From Alphaproteobacteria bacterium (GTDB lineage Bacteria > Pseudomonadota > Alphaproteobacteria > UBA6615): a stretch of 64,000 nucleotides of DNA. Made by a program: the position numbers and the translations under genes. The notes beneath the pieces are model-generated. The model saw only the letters and a program-made list of their open reading frames with translations, did not search any database and was not told the origin of the DNA. The first letter of the stretch is position 1. Each line of letters begins with the position of its first letter. Shown here one piece after another: positions 36,724 to 46,565 of the stretch. The stretch is from positions 62,001-126,000 of the forward strand of contig JAJFIX010000006.1 in the NCBI GenBank assembly GCA_021774575.1, read 5' to 3'.

Positions 36724-37197
36724 CTACCCGGTTCCGGTGGACCCAAAACCGCCGGCACCACGCTCGGTATCATCGAGGGTCGGACGTAACTCGAAGACCA
36801 CTTGCGACACCGGTGCGATCACCATTTGGGCGATGCGCATACCCCGATCAATTTCAAAAGCCTGATCCCCATGATTGATCAATATGACGCCAATCTCACC
36901 ACGGTAATCGGCATCAATTGTGCCGGGACTGTTCAACACGGTCACACCATGTTTATACGCTAGGCCGGATCGAGGCCGAATTTGAGCCTCCATTCCCGTC
37001 GGCAATCCCAGCGCCATACCCGACGGAATTAGGCGCCGCTCACCAGGGGCCAAAATTACCGTTTCTTCGATCGCCGCAGGCAAATCCACCCCAGCAGAAA
37101 ATTCGGTTGCATATTCGGGCAGCCCCAAATCATGACCATGGGGCAATATCATTACCTCGACCGTTACTCGCGCCGGCCCATCGCCGCCATCCCTCAT
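36724..37197 (-). CDS. dut: dUTP pyrophosphatase (dUTPase)
   Basis: A 157-residue trimeric dUTPase. Motifs include [66 protein letters not shown]-type region and a Gly-rich end ([11 protein letters not shown]). It prevents uracil misincorporation. Start overlaps the coaBC stop (ATGA). The rrf2 gene follows by 5 bp. Confidence 0.96.
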   Translation of the reverse strand: MRDGGDGPARVTVEVMILPHGHDLGLPEYATEFSAGVDLPAAIEETVILAPGERRLIPSGMALGLPTGMEAQIRPRSGLAYKHGVTVLNSPGTIDADYRGEIGVILINHGDQAFEIDRGMRIAQMVIAPVSQVVFELRPTLDDTERGAGGFGSTGTG

Positions 37198-38435
37198 TGC
37201 CCAACCTCTTTCTCGCCACCCAGCGACGTCACCATGTTTTTTGCCCCAATCGTTTCAGCAATTCGCCCGGCAAGCTTTCGGGCAATATCTTGTTTCGACA
37301 TTTTTGGCCAAGTTTCGACGCCGGCCGCAGTAACGAGGTGAACCGTATTCTCGGTGCCACCGAAAACATCCGACCCGGGCCCGACGTCATTGGCCACGAC
37401 CCAATCACACCCTTTTTCGGTCAATTTAATCGTCGCATTATCGATCAATCGTGTCGTTTCAGCGGCAAATCCAACCACCAAGTCGGGCCGTCCAGGGCCA
37501 CTCGCAATGGTTTTCAAAATATCGGGATTTTCGGCCAGAACCAAAGACGGCGGTTCGCCGTCGGCTTTCTTAATTTTGTGCGCCGCCATGGTTTTGACCT
37601 GCCAGTCACCTACCGCTGCGGCGAAAACAGCGATATCGGCGGGCAATGCCGCTTCACACGCGGCCAGCATCTGCGCTGCCGTTTCAACCCGCATGATTTC
37701 AACGCCCTTTGGCAGGGACGAACCGACCGGGCCGGTCACCAGGGTCACCCGGGCGCCAAGCCCAGCGAGTGCCGAGGCGATTGCGTTTCCCTGCCGACCT
37801 GAAGAGCGATTGCCGATAAAACGAACTGGATCAATCGGCTCATGAGTCGGCCCACTGGTCACCAATGCCCGGTGTCCCGATAAGGGGGCTGCCACCGAGA
37901 AATGATCCTCAATCGCGGCGATCATCTCAAGGGGTTCGGCCATGCGCCCAAAGCCAAACTCACCGCACGCCATATCGCCTTCGCTAGGGCCGATCACCTT
38001 CAGACCACGCAACGTCAGCGTCGCCAGATTTTCTTGTGTCGCCGCATTTTGCCACATAGCGACATTCATCGCCGGTGCAAACATAATTGGACAGTTCGCC
38101 GCCAACAACACCGTCGAAGCAAGATCATCGGCCAGACCGTGCGCCATCTTTGCCATCAGATCTGCGGTAGCAGGCGCAACGAGAATGAGATCGACCTCGC
38201 GCGACAGTCGGATATGCCCCATCTCCGCTTCATCGGTCAGCGAGAACAGATCTTCATAAACTTTATTCTCGCTCAGCGATCCAACCGACAGCGGAGTCAC
38301 GAATTTTGCCCCGGCGCGGGTCAATACACATTGTACACCAGCGCCTCGCTCACGCAGGCGACGGATTAAGTCGAGGCATTTATACGCAGCAATTCCGCCA
38401 CCAATGACCAGCAGAACCTGTTTTCCATTTAACAC
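37194..38435 (-). CDS. coaBC: Bifunctional CoaBC
   Basis: A 413-residue bifunctional phosphopantothenoylcysteine synthetase and decarboxylase of CoA synthesis. The N-terminal flavin CoaC domain starts [20 protein letters not shown] and has [18 protein letters not shown]; the C-terminal CoaB begins at [19 protein letters not shown]. Upstream ubiB is co-directional, 58 bp away. The dut overlap makes a coaBC-dut pair as in other alphaproteobacteria. Confidence 0.96.
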   Translation of the reverse strand: MLNGKQVLLVIGGGIAAYKCLDLIRRLRERGAGVQCVLTRAGAKFVTPLSVGSLSENKVYEDLFSLTDEAEMGHIRLSREVDLILVAPATADLMAKMAHGLADDLASTVLLAANCPIMFAPAMNVAMWQNAATQENLATLTLRGLKVIGPSEGDMACGEFGFGRMAEPLEMIAAIEDHFSVAAPLSGHRALVTSGPTHEPIDPVRFIGNRSSGRQGNAIASALAGLGARVTLVTGPVGSSLPKGVEIMRVETAAQMLAACEAALPADIAVFAAAVGDWQVKTMAAHKIKKADGEPPSLVLAENPDILKTIASGPGRPDLVVGFAAETTRLIDNATIKLTEKGCDWVVANDVGPGSDVFGGTENTVHLVTAAGVETWPKMSKQDIARKLAGRIAETIGAKNMVTSLGGEKEVGQ

Positions 38436-38493
38436 GGCGTAGTTTCCGTAAAATTTACGTAAATTTCATGTAGTTCAATAACATGGCTCGGCC

Positions 38494-40014
38494 CTAGCTC
38501 GCAATAAGCAGTATCGCCAAGATCATAATTGCCGCCCAATAGGGCCAAATTGGCCTGTGCGGAACGGTGCGCGGAGCGGCGGGTTGATCACCGTCTTCGG
38601 CCAATCGCCGGATGACCGCCGGCAGCATGCCCAGGGTTTCGACCGTATCTTCGACCCAATCGCGCACCCGCGCCTCGGGCCCGCGATGGGTCCGCACCCA
38701 GTCTTCAACGAGGGGTCGCGCCAGCATCCACATATTTGCGTTCGGCGCCAATGTCCGGCCGACACCTTCGGCAAGGAACATGGTTTTCTGCAGCAGCAAT
38801 AGCTGGGGCTGTGTTTCCATTTCGAACTGCTCGGTCACGTGAAAAAGCTGCGCCATGAGCCGGGCGATAGAAATTTCGTGGCTCGGTCGCTCCAGGATTG
38901 GATCACCGATTGCCCGCAAGGCCTGTTCGAAAGCCCCCTTATCCTTATGCGGTGGCACCAGCCCGGAGCGAAAATGCACCTCGGCAACAGCAGCGTAATT
39001 GCGACCGAGAAATCCAACCAATATGTCGGCGAGATAATTGCGGGTTTTGATGTCCACTCGGCCCATTATGCCGAAATCCACCGCTATTAGACCTCCGTCG
39101 GCGCCAACGAACAAATTTCCCGGATGCATGTCGGCATGGAAAAATCCGTTTTTGAAGACCTGAGTAAAAAACACCTCGGCTGAACGGCCAACGATCTGCT
39201 CCAAATCCAGACCCTGCGAGATTAGATTGTCGACATCATGTATCGGCACGCCCTCGATCCGCGACGCCGTCATAACGCGCCGCGCGGTCAACGGCCAAAT
39301 CACTTTAGGAACAGAGTAAATTTGGCTGTCGCGAAAATCGGCGCGCAGCTCCTCTGCGGCCGCCGCCTCCATCCGCAAATCCATTTCAAGACGTACCGTG
39401 TCGACGATGGTCTGGACCGAAGCGACGGGTTTGAGCCGCCGCAATGTCGGCACCATCCGCTCCGCTAGACCGGCGAGCCACAGCAATAAATCCAAATCCC
39501 GAGCGAACGCTTTTTCGATACCCGGTCGCAATACTTTCACTGCAACCTCTTGGGGATTGCCATCCTCACCCTGGACAATGGCGAAATGAACTTGGGCGAT
39601 CGAGGCGGCGGCAACCGCCTCACCTTCGAAAGCGACGAAAAGGTCTGCCACCGGCGCACCAAGCTCAGCCTCAACGACCTCGCGGGCGAGCGCGCCGGAA
39701 AAAGGTGGTAATCGATCTTGCAGGGTCGAGAGGTCGGCAGCCATTTCGGCCCCCAATATATCCGTGCGCGTGCTCAGGCCCTGGCCGAATTTGACAAAAC
39801 CGGGACCAAGCACCTCCAGCGCCATCGCAAGACGCTGACCCTGCCGTAAGTCAGCCATCGCCGCCGACCGCCTAAACCCGGGCACCCAGCCAATAAGGCG
39901 CGCCACCCGCGCCAATGCGGGCCAACGGTCGAGCAAAAATAATGCATCGTGTCGCGAAAGGACACGGGCGATTGCCGTCAATCGCAGCAAATTATTCCGC
40001 CTCAAATTCGCCAC
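38494..40014 (-). CDS. ubiB: UbiB-type protein-kinase-like ubiquinone biosynthesis factor
   Basis: A 506-residue atypical ABC1/UbiB kinase-like protein needed for ubiquinone synthesis. The KxGQ motif (FVKFGQGLSTRTDI), the Ala-rich loop AAASIAQVHFA, and HADMHPGNLFV with VDFGIMG are all seen. The C-terminal hydrophobic tail (WAAIMILAILLIAS) anchors it to the membrane. It overlaps the ubiE stop by 13 bp. Confidence 0.96.
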   Translation of the reverse strand: MANLRRNNLLRLTAIARVLSRHDALFLLDRWPALARVARLIGWVPGFRRSAAMADLRQGQRLAMALEVLGPGFVKFGQGLSTRTDILGAEMAADLSTLQDRLPPFSGALAREVVEAELGAPVADLFVAFEGEAVAAASIAQVHFAIVQGEDGNPQEVAVKVLRPGIEKAFARDLDLLLWLAGLAERMVPTLRRLKPVASVQTIVDTVRLEMDLRMEAAAAEELRADFRDSQIYSVPKVIWPLTARRVMTASRIEGVPIHDVDNLISQGLDLEQIVGRSAEVFFTQVFKNGFFHADMHPGNLFVGADGGLIAVDFGIMGRVDIKTRNYLADILVGFLGRNYAAVAEVHFRSGLVPPHKDKGAFEQALRAIGDPILERPSHEISIARLMAQLFHVTEQFEMETQPQLLLLQKTMFLAEGVGRTLAPNANMWMLARPLVEDWVRTHRGPEARVRDWVEDTVETLGMLPAVIRRLAEDGDQPAAPRTVPHRPIWPYWAAIMILAILLIAS

Positions 40015-40811
40015 CCCGAATGGATTGCCGCAATCCCGCCAGACAGGAGTTGATATGAGACCCGCCCAAATCCAGCCGCCTCCATTTCGGTTTGCAGCAC
40101 ATTGGGCCTGGGAAATTTCCGGATGCTTTCGGCCAGATAGCGATAAGCGTCGCGGTTGCGCGCAATCAGCGCACCAATTTCCGGCAATATTGAAAAGGAA
40201 TAGCGGTCGTATAACCGAGCCATCAGGGGCTCATTCACGGTGCTGAATTCGAGAATCAGATAATGACCGCCAGGCTTTAAAGCACGATAGGCCTCGGCCA
40301 ATGCCAATGTACGGTTAGTGACATTGCGCAAACCAAAGGCAATCGTAACAGCATCCATCGTCACGTCTTCAACGGGCAAAGCTTCGGCGTTGCCGCACAC
40401 CCACTCAATTGTTGGCGCACCCTTCAGGTTTAGCGGCCGATCAATTGCCCGATCTCGACCGGCAACGGTCATTTCAAAATTAATGTCGCAAACTATTGCC
40501 CGGGATGCGGTCCTGACGGTCGGTCCAAGGTCGGATTTGGGTTTTTCGGCCGGCTGAGATGCAGAAATCCGTTCGCAAAATGCACGAACGATATCACCTG
40601 TCCCGCCGGCAACATCCAACAAAGCCATGCCAGCACGCGGTTTTAACCTGTCGATGAAGGCCGCTTTCCACAATCGATGAACCCCAAACGACATCAAGTC
40701 GTTCATCAAATCATAGCGACCGGCAACGTCGGAAAACACCTCCCCGACAAGACCGCTTTTTGCATCGCGGGGCACTTGATCGAATCCGAAATCGACCAAA
40801 TCCTCGTTCAT
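40002..40811 (-). CDS. ubiE: Demethylmenaquinone/2-methoxy-benzoquinone C-methyltransferase
   Basis: A SAM-dependent C-methyltransferase of about 269 residues for ubiquinone synthesis. The motifs are YDLMNDLMSFGVHRLWK, LLDVAGGTGDIVRAF, and DAVTIAFGLRNVTNRTLAL. ATG 40811 (MNEDLVDFGFDQVP) matches the family start; ATG 40829 and TTG upstream are in frame. An insertion near residue 100 (SASQPAEKPKSDLGPTVRTA) lengthens it slightly. It is divergent from fpg and first of ubiE-ubiB-coaBC-dut. Confidence 0.93.
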   Translation of the reverse strand: MNEDLVDFGFDQVPRDAKSGLVGEVFSDVAGRYDLMNDLMSFGVHRLWKAAFIDRLKPRAGMALLDVAGGTGDIVRAFCERISASQPAEKPKSDLGPTVRTASRAIVCDINFEMTVAGRDRAIDRPLNLKGAPTIEWVCGNAEALPVEDVTMDAVTIAFGLRNVTNRTLALAEAYRALKPGGHYLILEFSTVNEPLMARLYDRYSFSILPEIGALIARNRDAYRYLAESIRKFPRPNVLQTEMEAAGFGRVSYQLLSGGIAAIHSGWRI

Positions 40812-40939
40812 ATTTTGCTCAGCTTCCATAATGCCGCCAGTCCAACTCCTCAACTTGGCCATAAGGTGGGATCACAAACATATCCTCATTTATACATATC
40901 CTCGTTTATATTGGGCCGTATGTGTATACAAATTCTGTC

Positions 40940-41782
40940 ATGCCAGAGCTTCCCGAAGTAGAAACGACCCGCCGCGGCTTGGCCGCTGCAATTGAAGGGC
41001 GACGGCTAGTCTCTGTTGAGGCGCGGCGCGGCAATTTACGCTTTCCCCTGCCCGCCAAATTTGTCGAACGCCTAACAGGGCGCACCGTCAATTCGGTTTC
41101 CCGGCGTGCTAAATACCTGTTATTCGCGCTTGATGACAGCCAAGTCCTGATCGCCCATCTCGGGATGAGCGGGCGCTTCAAAATTTTCAGCCCAGGCGAA
41201 GCTCCCGCACCGGAAAAACATGACCATATACTGTTTGAGACCGGCAATGGCGGCGTACTGCGCTATTGTGACCCGCGCCGCTTCGGTTTCATGGATTTAA
41301 CCACCTGCGCCCAAGTTGGCTCCCATCCATTGCTCGCATCCTTGGGGCCCGAACCCCTTGAGCCCGACTTCAACCGAGCCTATTTAGCCGATCGGCTGGC
41401 CGCCCGGAGCGGACCGATAAAAACCGCCCTTCTCGACCAAAAATTGGTTGCGGGACTTGGCAATATATACGTCTGCGAGGCGCTCTACCATGGCGCCATT
41501 TCACCCCTTCGCCGCGCCGATACAATTCCCGGAGCCCGCGCCGCACGCCTCGTGCCAGCCATACGAGACGTGTTACTCGCCGCCATTGAGGCGGGAGGTT
41601 CATCCTTACGTGATTTTCAACATACAGACGGCAAATTAGGCTATTTTCAAACACAGTTTGCCGCTTACGGGCGTGAAGGCGAGCCATGCGCGTATTGTGC
41701 AGCCTCCAACAAGATTTCGACAATTCGCCGAATTACCCAGTCGGGCCGGTCGACTTTTTATTGCCCAACGCACCAGCGATAG
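40940..41782 (+). CDS. mutM: Formamidopyrimidine-DNA glycosylase, variant zinc finger
   Basis: A 280-residue Fpg that removes 8-oxoG and FaPy and nicks the AP site. The catalytic N-terminal Pro-Glu follows the ATG at 40940 ([14 protein letters not shown]), which fixes the start. The H2TH region ([20 protein letters not shown]) is normal. The C-terminal zinc finger is C-x2-C then FYCPTHQR, so the fourth Cys of the usual CPTCQ is His. Divergent from ubiE. Confidence 0.95.
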   Translation: MPELPEVETTRRGLAAAIEGRRLVSVEARRGNLRFPLPAKFVERLTGRTVNSVSRRAKYLLFALDDSQVLIAHLGMSGRFKIFSPGEAPAPEKHDHILFETGNGGVLRYCDPRRFGFMDLTTCAQVGSHPLLASLGPEPLEPDFNRAYLADRLAARSGPIKTALLDQKLVAGLGNIYVCEALYHGAISPLRRADTIPGARAARLVPAIRDVLLAAIEAGGSSLRDFQHTDGKLGYFQTQFAAYGREGEPCAYCAASNKISTIRRITQSGRSTFYCPTHQR

Positions 41783-41824
41783 GTATGCAGCAGTCCAGCA
41801 TCATGATTGGAGACACGCGACCCC

Positions 41825-42601
41825 ATGGCATATGACAACATTATCGTCGAAATTCGGGGCGGAGTAGGCCTTGTCACATTTAATCGGCCAAAAGCCCTCA
41901 ACGCGTTATCGGCCGGGTTAATCGCCGACCTGGTTAACGCCCTCGACACGCTCGAGGCCGACAATTCGATCGGTTGTATTGTTCTGACTGGATCGGAAAA
42001 AGCCTTCGCTGCCGGCGCCGACATCACGGAAATCGCTGGCCGGTCTTATCTGGAAATGTATTCCGACGATTTTATCGCCGATGGATGGGAACGAGTCGCT
42101 AGATGCCAAAAACCGATTATCGCCGCCGTTGCGGGCTACGCCTTGGGCGGTGGGTGCGAAATTGCCCTTATGTGTGACTTCATCATTGCCGCTGATACCG
42201 CAAAGTTCGGCCAACCGGAAATTATGATCGGCACAATTCCAGGCGCCGGTGGCAGCCAGCGTCTCGCCCGCACCATTGGTAAGGCAAAGACAATGGATAT
42301 GTGCCTTACCGGACGCAACATTGGCGCCGAAGAAGCCGAACGAGCAGGAATTGTCGCAAGAATTTTTGCTGCGGCTGATCTCGTCGATGAGGTGATCAAA
42401 ATTGCGCAAGGTATCGCCGACAAATCCCAGCCGATCGTCGCGATGGGCAAAGAGGCGGTGAATAAGGCCTTCGAAACAAGTTTGGCCGAGGGCATCCGGT
42501 TCGAGCGGCGACTATTTCATGCGACCTTCGCCACCGAGGACCAAACGGAAGGCATGGCTGCCTTTGTCGAGAAGCGTCAACCGAGCTTCAAAAACAAATA
42601 A
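41825..42601 (+). CDS. Enoyl-CoA hydratase
   Basis: A 258-residue crotonase. Oxyanion-hole segments KAFAAGADITEIA and YALGGGCEIALMCD, catalytic glutamates in FGQPEIMIGTIPGAGGSQRL are all kept. ATG 41825 is used; the open frame begins at 41807. Likely short-chain enoyl-CoA hydration in beta-oxidation. Located between fpg and rpsT, a common alphaproteobacterial order. Confidence 0.93.
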   Translation: MAYDNIIVEIRGGVGLVTFNRPKALNALSAGLIADLVNALDTLEADNSIGCIVLTGSEKAFAAGADITEIAGRSYLEMYSDDFIADGWERVARCQKPIIAAVAGYALGGGCEIALMCDFIIAADTAKFGQPEIMIGTIPGAGGSQRLARTIGKAKTMDMCLTGRNIGAEEAERAGIVARIFAAADLVDEVIKIAQGIADKSQPIVAMGKEAVNKAFETSLAEGIRFERRLFHATFATEDQTEGMAAFVEKRQPSFKNK

Positions 42602-42634
42602 TCACTAAATTGATACAAATAGGCGAAGCGATGC

Positions 42635-42664
42635 TTGACCTAGCAGGCAAGACACCGTTATAAC
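42635..42664 (+). promoter_or_regulatory. Promoter of rpsT
   Basis: A sigma-70-like promoter: -35 TTGACC (42635-42640), 18-bp spacer, -10 TATAAC (42659-42664). It is 35 bp before the rpsT start and after the enoyl-CoA hydratase stop, so rpsT is transcribed on its own. Confidence 0.7.
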
Positions 42665-42699
42665 GCCGCCGCGATCAATCAAATTAGGTAGACCTCTAT

Positions 42700-42963
42700 A
42701 TGGCACATCATCAATCGGCCAAAAAACGCATACGCCGTAACGAACGACGCCGCGTTATCAATGCCAACCGCGTCGGCAGAATCAGAACTTATGTGAAAGC
42801 CGTCGAAACAGCCATCGAAGGCGGTGATGCCGCCGGTGCGAAAGAGGCCCTGAAAGCTGCACAGCCTGAGATACAGCGCGGTGTGACTAAGGGTGTTGTG
42901 CACAAGAACACGGCCAACCGCAAACTCAGCCGCCTGTCGGCTCGCGTAAAGGCGATCGGCTAA
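42700..42963 (+). CDS. rpsT: 30S ribosomal protein S20
   Basis: An 87-residue S20 with full family sequence ([20 protein letters not shown] and [19 protein letters not shown]). Primary 16S rRNA binding protein. Its place just ahead of dnaA is common in alphaproteobacteria. Confidence 0.98.
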   Translation: MAHHQSAKKRIRRNERRRVINANRVGRIRTYVKAVETAIEGGDAAGAKEALKAAQPEIQRGVTKGVVHKNTANRKLSRLSARVKAIG

Positions 42964-43808
42964 GCCCGACAGCTTTTCCGTCTACACTTTAAAATTAAAG
43001 CGGGCGACATGTGTCGCCGGAGGCTATCCAGCTTGTCGTATGGGCGACTTGCGGGCGCTGGCACGTGCGCACATTAAAAAAACTGACAATTGTCACAACA
43101 ACACACCCCCATGCCACACCCCTAATGTGTGGGTAACCCCGTAATATCACACTAAGATTTGCAGAATTGTTACCTGTGACGGCCATCGGTCGCCTCAACA
43201 AGGGTTGCAATCAAGCAACAGTCGACGCCCCAAAAGCCGGTTAAGCCTTGCATTTTTATTCGAATCGGCCTTCAAAGCGTTGCATAGCCTGCACAAGCCA
43301 TGTAACGTGACGCTCATTGGATCCGCATAAAGTTATTAAGATAATCCACAGGACGTAAATGTGGAAAACAATGGGTCCAGGGGTTTGAAGAGCAACGGGG
43401 GAGAATGTAGACGGGGGAGAGCGCAGTAAAATTAATCCAAAAATCGGTCGGCATAAAATAAGGGCCAGATAAGGTCTGTGTTTCGACAGGGATGACATTT
43501 TCGAAAGAGCGCTCAAATTTATCTCAACGCCTCGACTACAGTGATATTCTCATAGTTGTGAAGGAAGCCCGTAGCGGTTGCTTTGCCATTTGGCATGGCC
43601 AGTACGTTGCGACATGGGTTTCGCCGAGCTTAATTTGCGGCACCTTTTGGGGTGCGGGATAGCGGTTTGGTGGTTTCGGATCTGATCGTTGCGAGCAATG
43701 GAGCGACAGCTCTTGGGTTCGCAAGGTGAGGATCGGGCCAATCGGGGATAGAGAGGGGAAAACTCTCTCTAAGTCGGTTGGCGGGGAGTATGGGGAGGTT
43801 ACCGCCAG
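42964..43808. promoter_or_regulatory. 845-bp rpsT-dnaA gap: dnaA regulatory or possible origin region
   Basis: No convincing gene lies here. Three one-mismatch DnaA boxes are present: TGTGGGTAA (43128-43136), TAATCCACA (43342-43350) and TGTGGAAAA (43360-43368). There are also a perfect hairpin GGCGACA/TGTCGCC (43003-43018) and a 12-bp palindrome TGACAATTGTCA (43084-43095). Short minus-strand open frames are not conserved-looking. It may regulate dnaA or contain an origin; in many alphaproteobacteria oriC is near hemE instead. Confidence 0.4.
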
Positions 43809-45227
43809 ATGACGGGTTTGTGGGCGCGCCCGGATGGTGCCTTGGCGGAACAGTGGGCACGTGTTCGCGCAAAATTGCGGACTGAGTTCGGTGATGCGGC
43901 TTTTAATAGCTGGCTGAAACCGCTGACTCTTGCCGAAGTTTCGGATGGCCGAATTCGTGTTGCAGTACCGACGCGGTTTATGCGCGATTGGATTGAAACG
44001 AACTATGCGGCGCGTCTAGCAGAGCTATGGCGCGATGAGAATTCTGATTTTGGCTCAGTGGAGGTCATCGTTGCGCCGGCGCGCACGTCAATCCACCAAG
44101 CCGGATCACCACCGCCACAAGCACGCCAGATAGAAGTTGAGGCCGAGGCGACACCAGCACCGGCAGTTCAAGCACCGGTCGAGGCGATAGATGCGCCTTC
44201 AGGCCTGACATCCGTGCTTGACCCGCGCTTTACCTTCGAGAATTTTATTGTCGGTCGGCCGAATGAATTGGCCCATGCGGCGGCGCGTCGGGTAGCGGAA
44301 TCGAGCGAAGTTCCGTTTAATCCGCTGTTTCTTTATGGCGGCGTCGGGCTTGGCAAAACCCACCTGATGCACGCTATCGCTTGGCATATTTATCGACGGA
44401 ATCCTGATCGCCGAGTCATGTATTTGTCGGCTGAGCAGTTTATGTATCAATTTATCCGCGCCTTGCGCTTTAAGACCACGATGGATTTTAAGGAGCAGTT
44501 CCGCTCAGTCGACGTGTTAATGATCGACGACATCCAATTCATCGCGGGCAAAGACTCGACCCAGGAAGAATTCTTTCATACGTTTAATGCCTTGGTCGAT
44601 CAAAGCTGCCAGATCATTATTTCGGCGGACAAATCGCCAAACGATCTGGAAGGCATGGAAGAACGTCTGCGATCACGCCTCGGTTGGGGTCTCGTTGCCG
44701 ATATTCACCCAACGGACTATGAATTGCGGCTTGGCATTCTCCAGGCGAAGGCCGAACAACTTGGGCTTGATAGCCAACCGAAGGTATTGGAGTTCCTGGC
44801 ACACCGGATTACGTCAAATGTGCGCGAGCTCGAAGGGGCGCTTAATCGGATTGTCGCTCATTCTTCCCTGGTTGGACGGGCGGTTAATCTCGATACGACC
44901 CAAGAGGTTCTTCAAGACCTCCTACGGGCAAACGACCGCAAGGTCACGATCGAAGAAATTCAGAAAAAGGTGGCGGAGCATTTCAATATCCGTTTCGCCG
45001 ATATGCATTCCGCGCGCCGTGCCAGGGCAGTGGCACGACCGCGGCAAGTAGCGATGTATCTGTCCAAACAACTTACGTCTAGATCCCTGCCCGAGATTGG
45101 CAGGAAATTTGGCGGCCGTGACCACACGACGGTCATGCATGCAGTCCGCAAGATCGACGAACTCAGAGCAACCGACAGCAGCTTTAACGAAGATGTTGAA
45201 CTGCTAAAACGTATGCTGGAGACCTGA
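43809..45227 (+). CDS. dnaA: Chromosomal replication initiator DnaA
   Basis: A 472-residue initiator. Domain I ends near residue 80. Domain III is the AAA+ core with Walker A YGGVGLGKTHLMHAI and Walker B VLMIDDIQFIAGKD. Domain IV carries the DNA-binding signature GRDHTTVMHAVRKID. The extreme N-terminus is short and normal. Followed by a strong terminator before dnaN. Confidence 0.97.
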   Translation: MTGLWARPDGALAEQWARVRAKLRTEFGDAAFNSWLKPLTLAEVSDGRIRVAVPTRFMRDWIETNYAARLAELWRDENSDFGSVEVIVAPARTSIHQAGSPPPQARQIEVEAEATPAPAVQAPVEAIDAPSGLTSVLDPRFTFENFIVGRPNELAHAAARRVAESSEVPFNPLFLYGGVGLGKTHLMHAIAWHIYRRNPDRRVMYLSAEQFMYQFIRALRFKTTMDFKEQFRSVDVLMIDDIQFIAGKDSTQEEFFHTFNALVDQSCQIIISADKSPNDLEGMEERLRSRLGWGLVADIHPTDYELRLGILQAKAEQLGLDSQPKVLEFLAHRITSNVRELEGALNRIVAHSSLVGRAVNLDTTQEVLQDLLRANDRKVTIEEIQKKVAEHFNIRFADMHSARRARAVARPRQVAMYLSKQLTSRSLPEIGRKFGGRDHTTVMHAVRKIDELRATDSSFNEDVELLKRMLET

Positions 45228-45261
45228 TTCGACGATCGCTTTTCAGACCCATACTATCCTT

Positions 45262-45300
45262 GGCCCGTCCTGAGCGCCCTCAGGAGCGGGCCTTTTTTTT
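45262..45300 (+). terminator. Terminator after dnaA
   Basis: A long stem GGCCCG-TCCTGAG / CTCAGGA-GCGGGCC with one bulged base, loop CGCC, and a run of eight T. It separates dnaA from dnaN transcripts. Confidence 0.92.
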
Positions 45301-45443
45301 CACGCATTTTTTGCTGGAATCGATAAGCCTTTGCTATAGTGCACGGCCTATCCGCCTGCCGATGCAGCATCGGATGCAAATCGCACCCTCTCGCACAATT
45401 TTTTTGATTGAAGGACAGCGCCCAGAGCGCATTTCGAGGCACC

Positions 45444-46562
45444 ATGAAATTTACAATCGAACGGTCGACACTCCTAAAAATTTTGGCCCATGTGCAAAGT
45501 GTGGTCGAGCGCCGCAACACGATCCCCATTTTGGCCAATGTCCGCCTTGAAGCAGGCGATGGGATGGTTCGCCTCACGGCAACCGATATGGATCTGACCA
45601 TTGACGAAAGTGTGGCAGCCGACATTGGAGCAAGCGGGGCAACAACCGCTCCGGCCCACCTATTTTACGACATCATCCGCAAATTGCCCGATGGAGCCCA
45701 GGTTGAGATTACGGCCAATGATGGCCGCCTCGATATTGTTTCCGGACGGTCGGTATTTAATCTCAATTGCCTTCCAGCAGAGGATTTTCCGGGCCAGGGT
45801 GATGGCGATTTACCGCACAAATTTACCATCGGGTCAGCCGAATTACGCGGCTTGATAGACCGCACGCGATTTGCCATCTCCACCGAGGAAACCCGTTATT
45901 ATTTGAACGGCATATATATACACGCCTCAAGCGGTGACGATGGTGGCCAAAAAATGTTGCGGGCGGTCGCGACAGACGGTCATCGCTTGGCACGGGTTGA
46001 GGTTGAGTTGCCCGACGGTGCAGAGGGCATGCCCGGGATTATCGTGCCGCGCAAAGCTGTTGCTGAATTACGCAAGCTTGCCGACACTACTTCTGCTGGC
46101 ATTGAAATCAGTTTATCCGATACGCGGATTGTCGTCTCCTTTGATAATATTACCCTGGCATCGAAGCTCATTGACGGAAAATTTCCCGACTATGAGCGCG
46201 TCATTCCGACCGATAACGACAAACTTCTGGCAGTCGATTGTCGGACATTCGAGGCCGCCGTTGACAGGGTTTCAACAATATCGACGGAAAAAAGTCGCGC
46301 CATCAAACTTAAAGTCGATGCGGGAAATTTGACCCTTTCGGCCTCAAGCGCCGAGACCTCAAGTGCCACCGAGGCTATGGAAGTTGATTATGATCGCGAG
46401 GCCATCGAAATCGGATTTAATGCCGGTTACCTGCTCGATATTACCCAACAGATTGAAGGTAGCGATGCAGAATTGCTGATGGCCGATGCCGGGTCGCCGA
46501 CAATCGTGCGCGAGGCCGGGGATTTATCCGCCCTTTATGTCCTGATGCCGATGCGCGTTTAG
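45444..46562 (+). CDS. dnaN: DNA polymerase III beta subunit (sliding clamp)
   Basis: A 372-residue beta clamp. The start MKFTIERSTLLKILAHVQSV is standard and the C-terminal SALYVLMPMRV is complete. It tethers Pol III to DNA. ATG 45444; the open frame starts at 45408 but is not conserved there. recF follows three bases later. Confidence 0.97.
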   Translation: MKFTIERSTLLKILAHVQSVVERRNTIPILANVRLEAGDGMVRLTATDMDLTIDESVAADIGASGATTAPAHLFYDIIRKLPDGAQVEITANDGRLDIVSGRSVFNLNCLPAEDFPGQGDGDLPHKFTIGSAELRGLIDRTRFAISTEETRYYLNGIYIHASSGDDGGQKMLRAVATDGHRLARVEVELPDGAEGMPGIIVPRKAVAELRKLADTTSAGIEISLSDTRIVVSFDNITLASKLIDGKFPDYERVIPTDNDKLLAVDCRTFEAAVDRVSTISTEKSRAIKLKVDAGNLTLSASSAETSSATEAMEVDYDREAIEIGFNAGYLLDITQQIEGSDAELLMADAGSPTIVREAGDLSALYVLMPMRV

Positions 46563-46565
46563 GAA

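Noticed and set aside
43256-43516. Short minus-strand frame in the rpsT-dnaA gap
   Set aside because: No ribosome-binding site or recognisable family; composition fits non-coding DNA.
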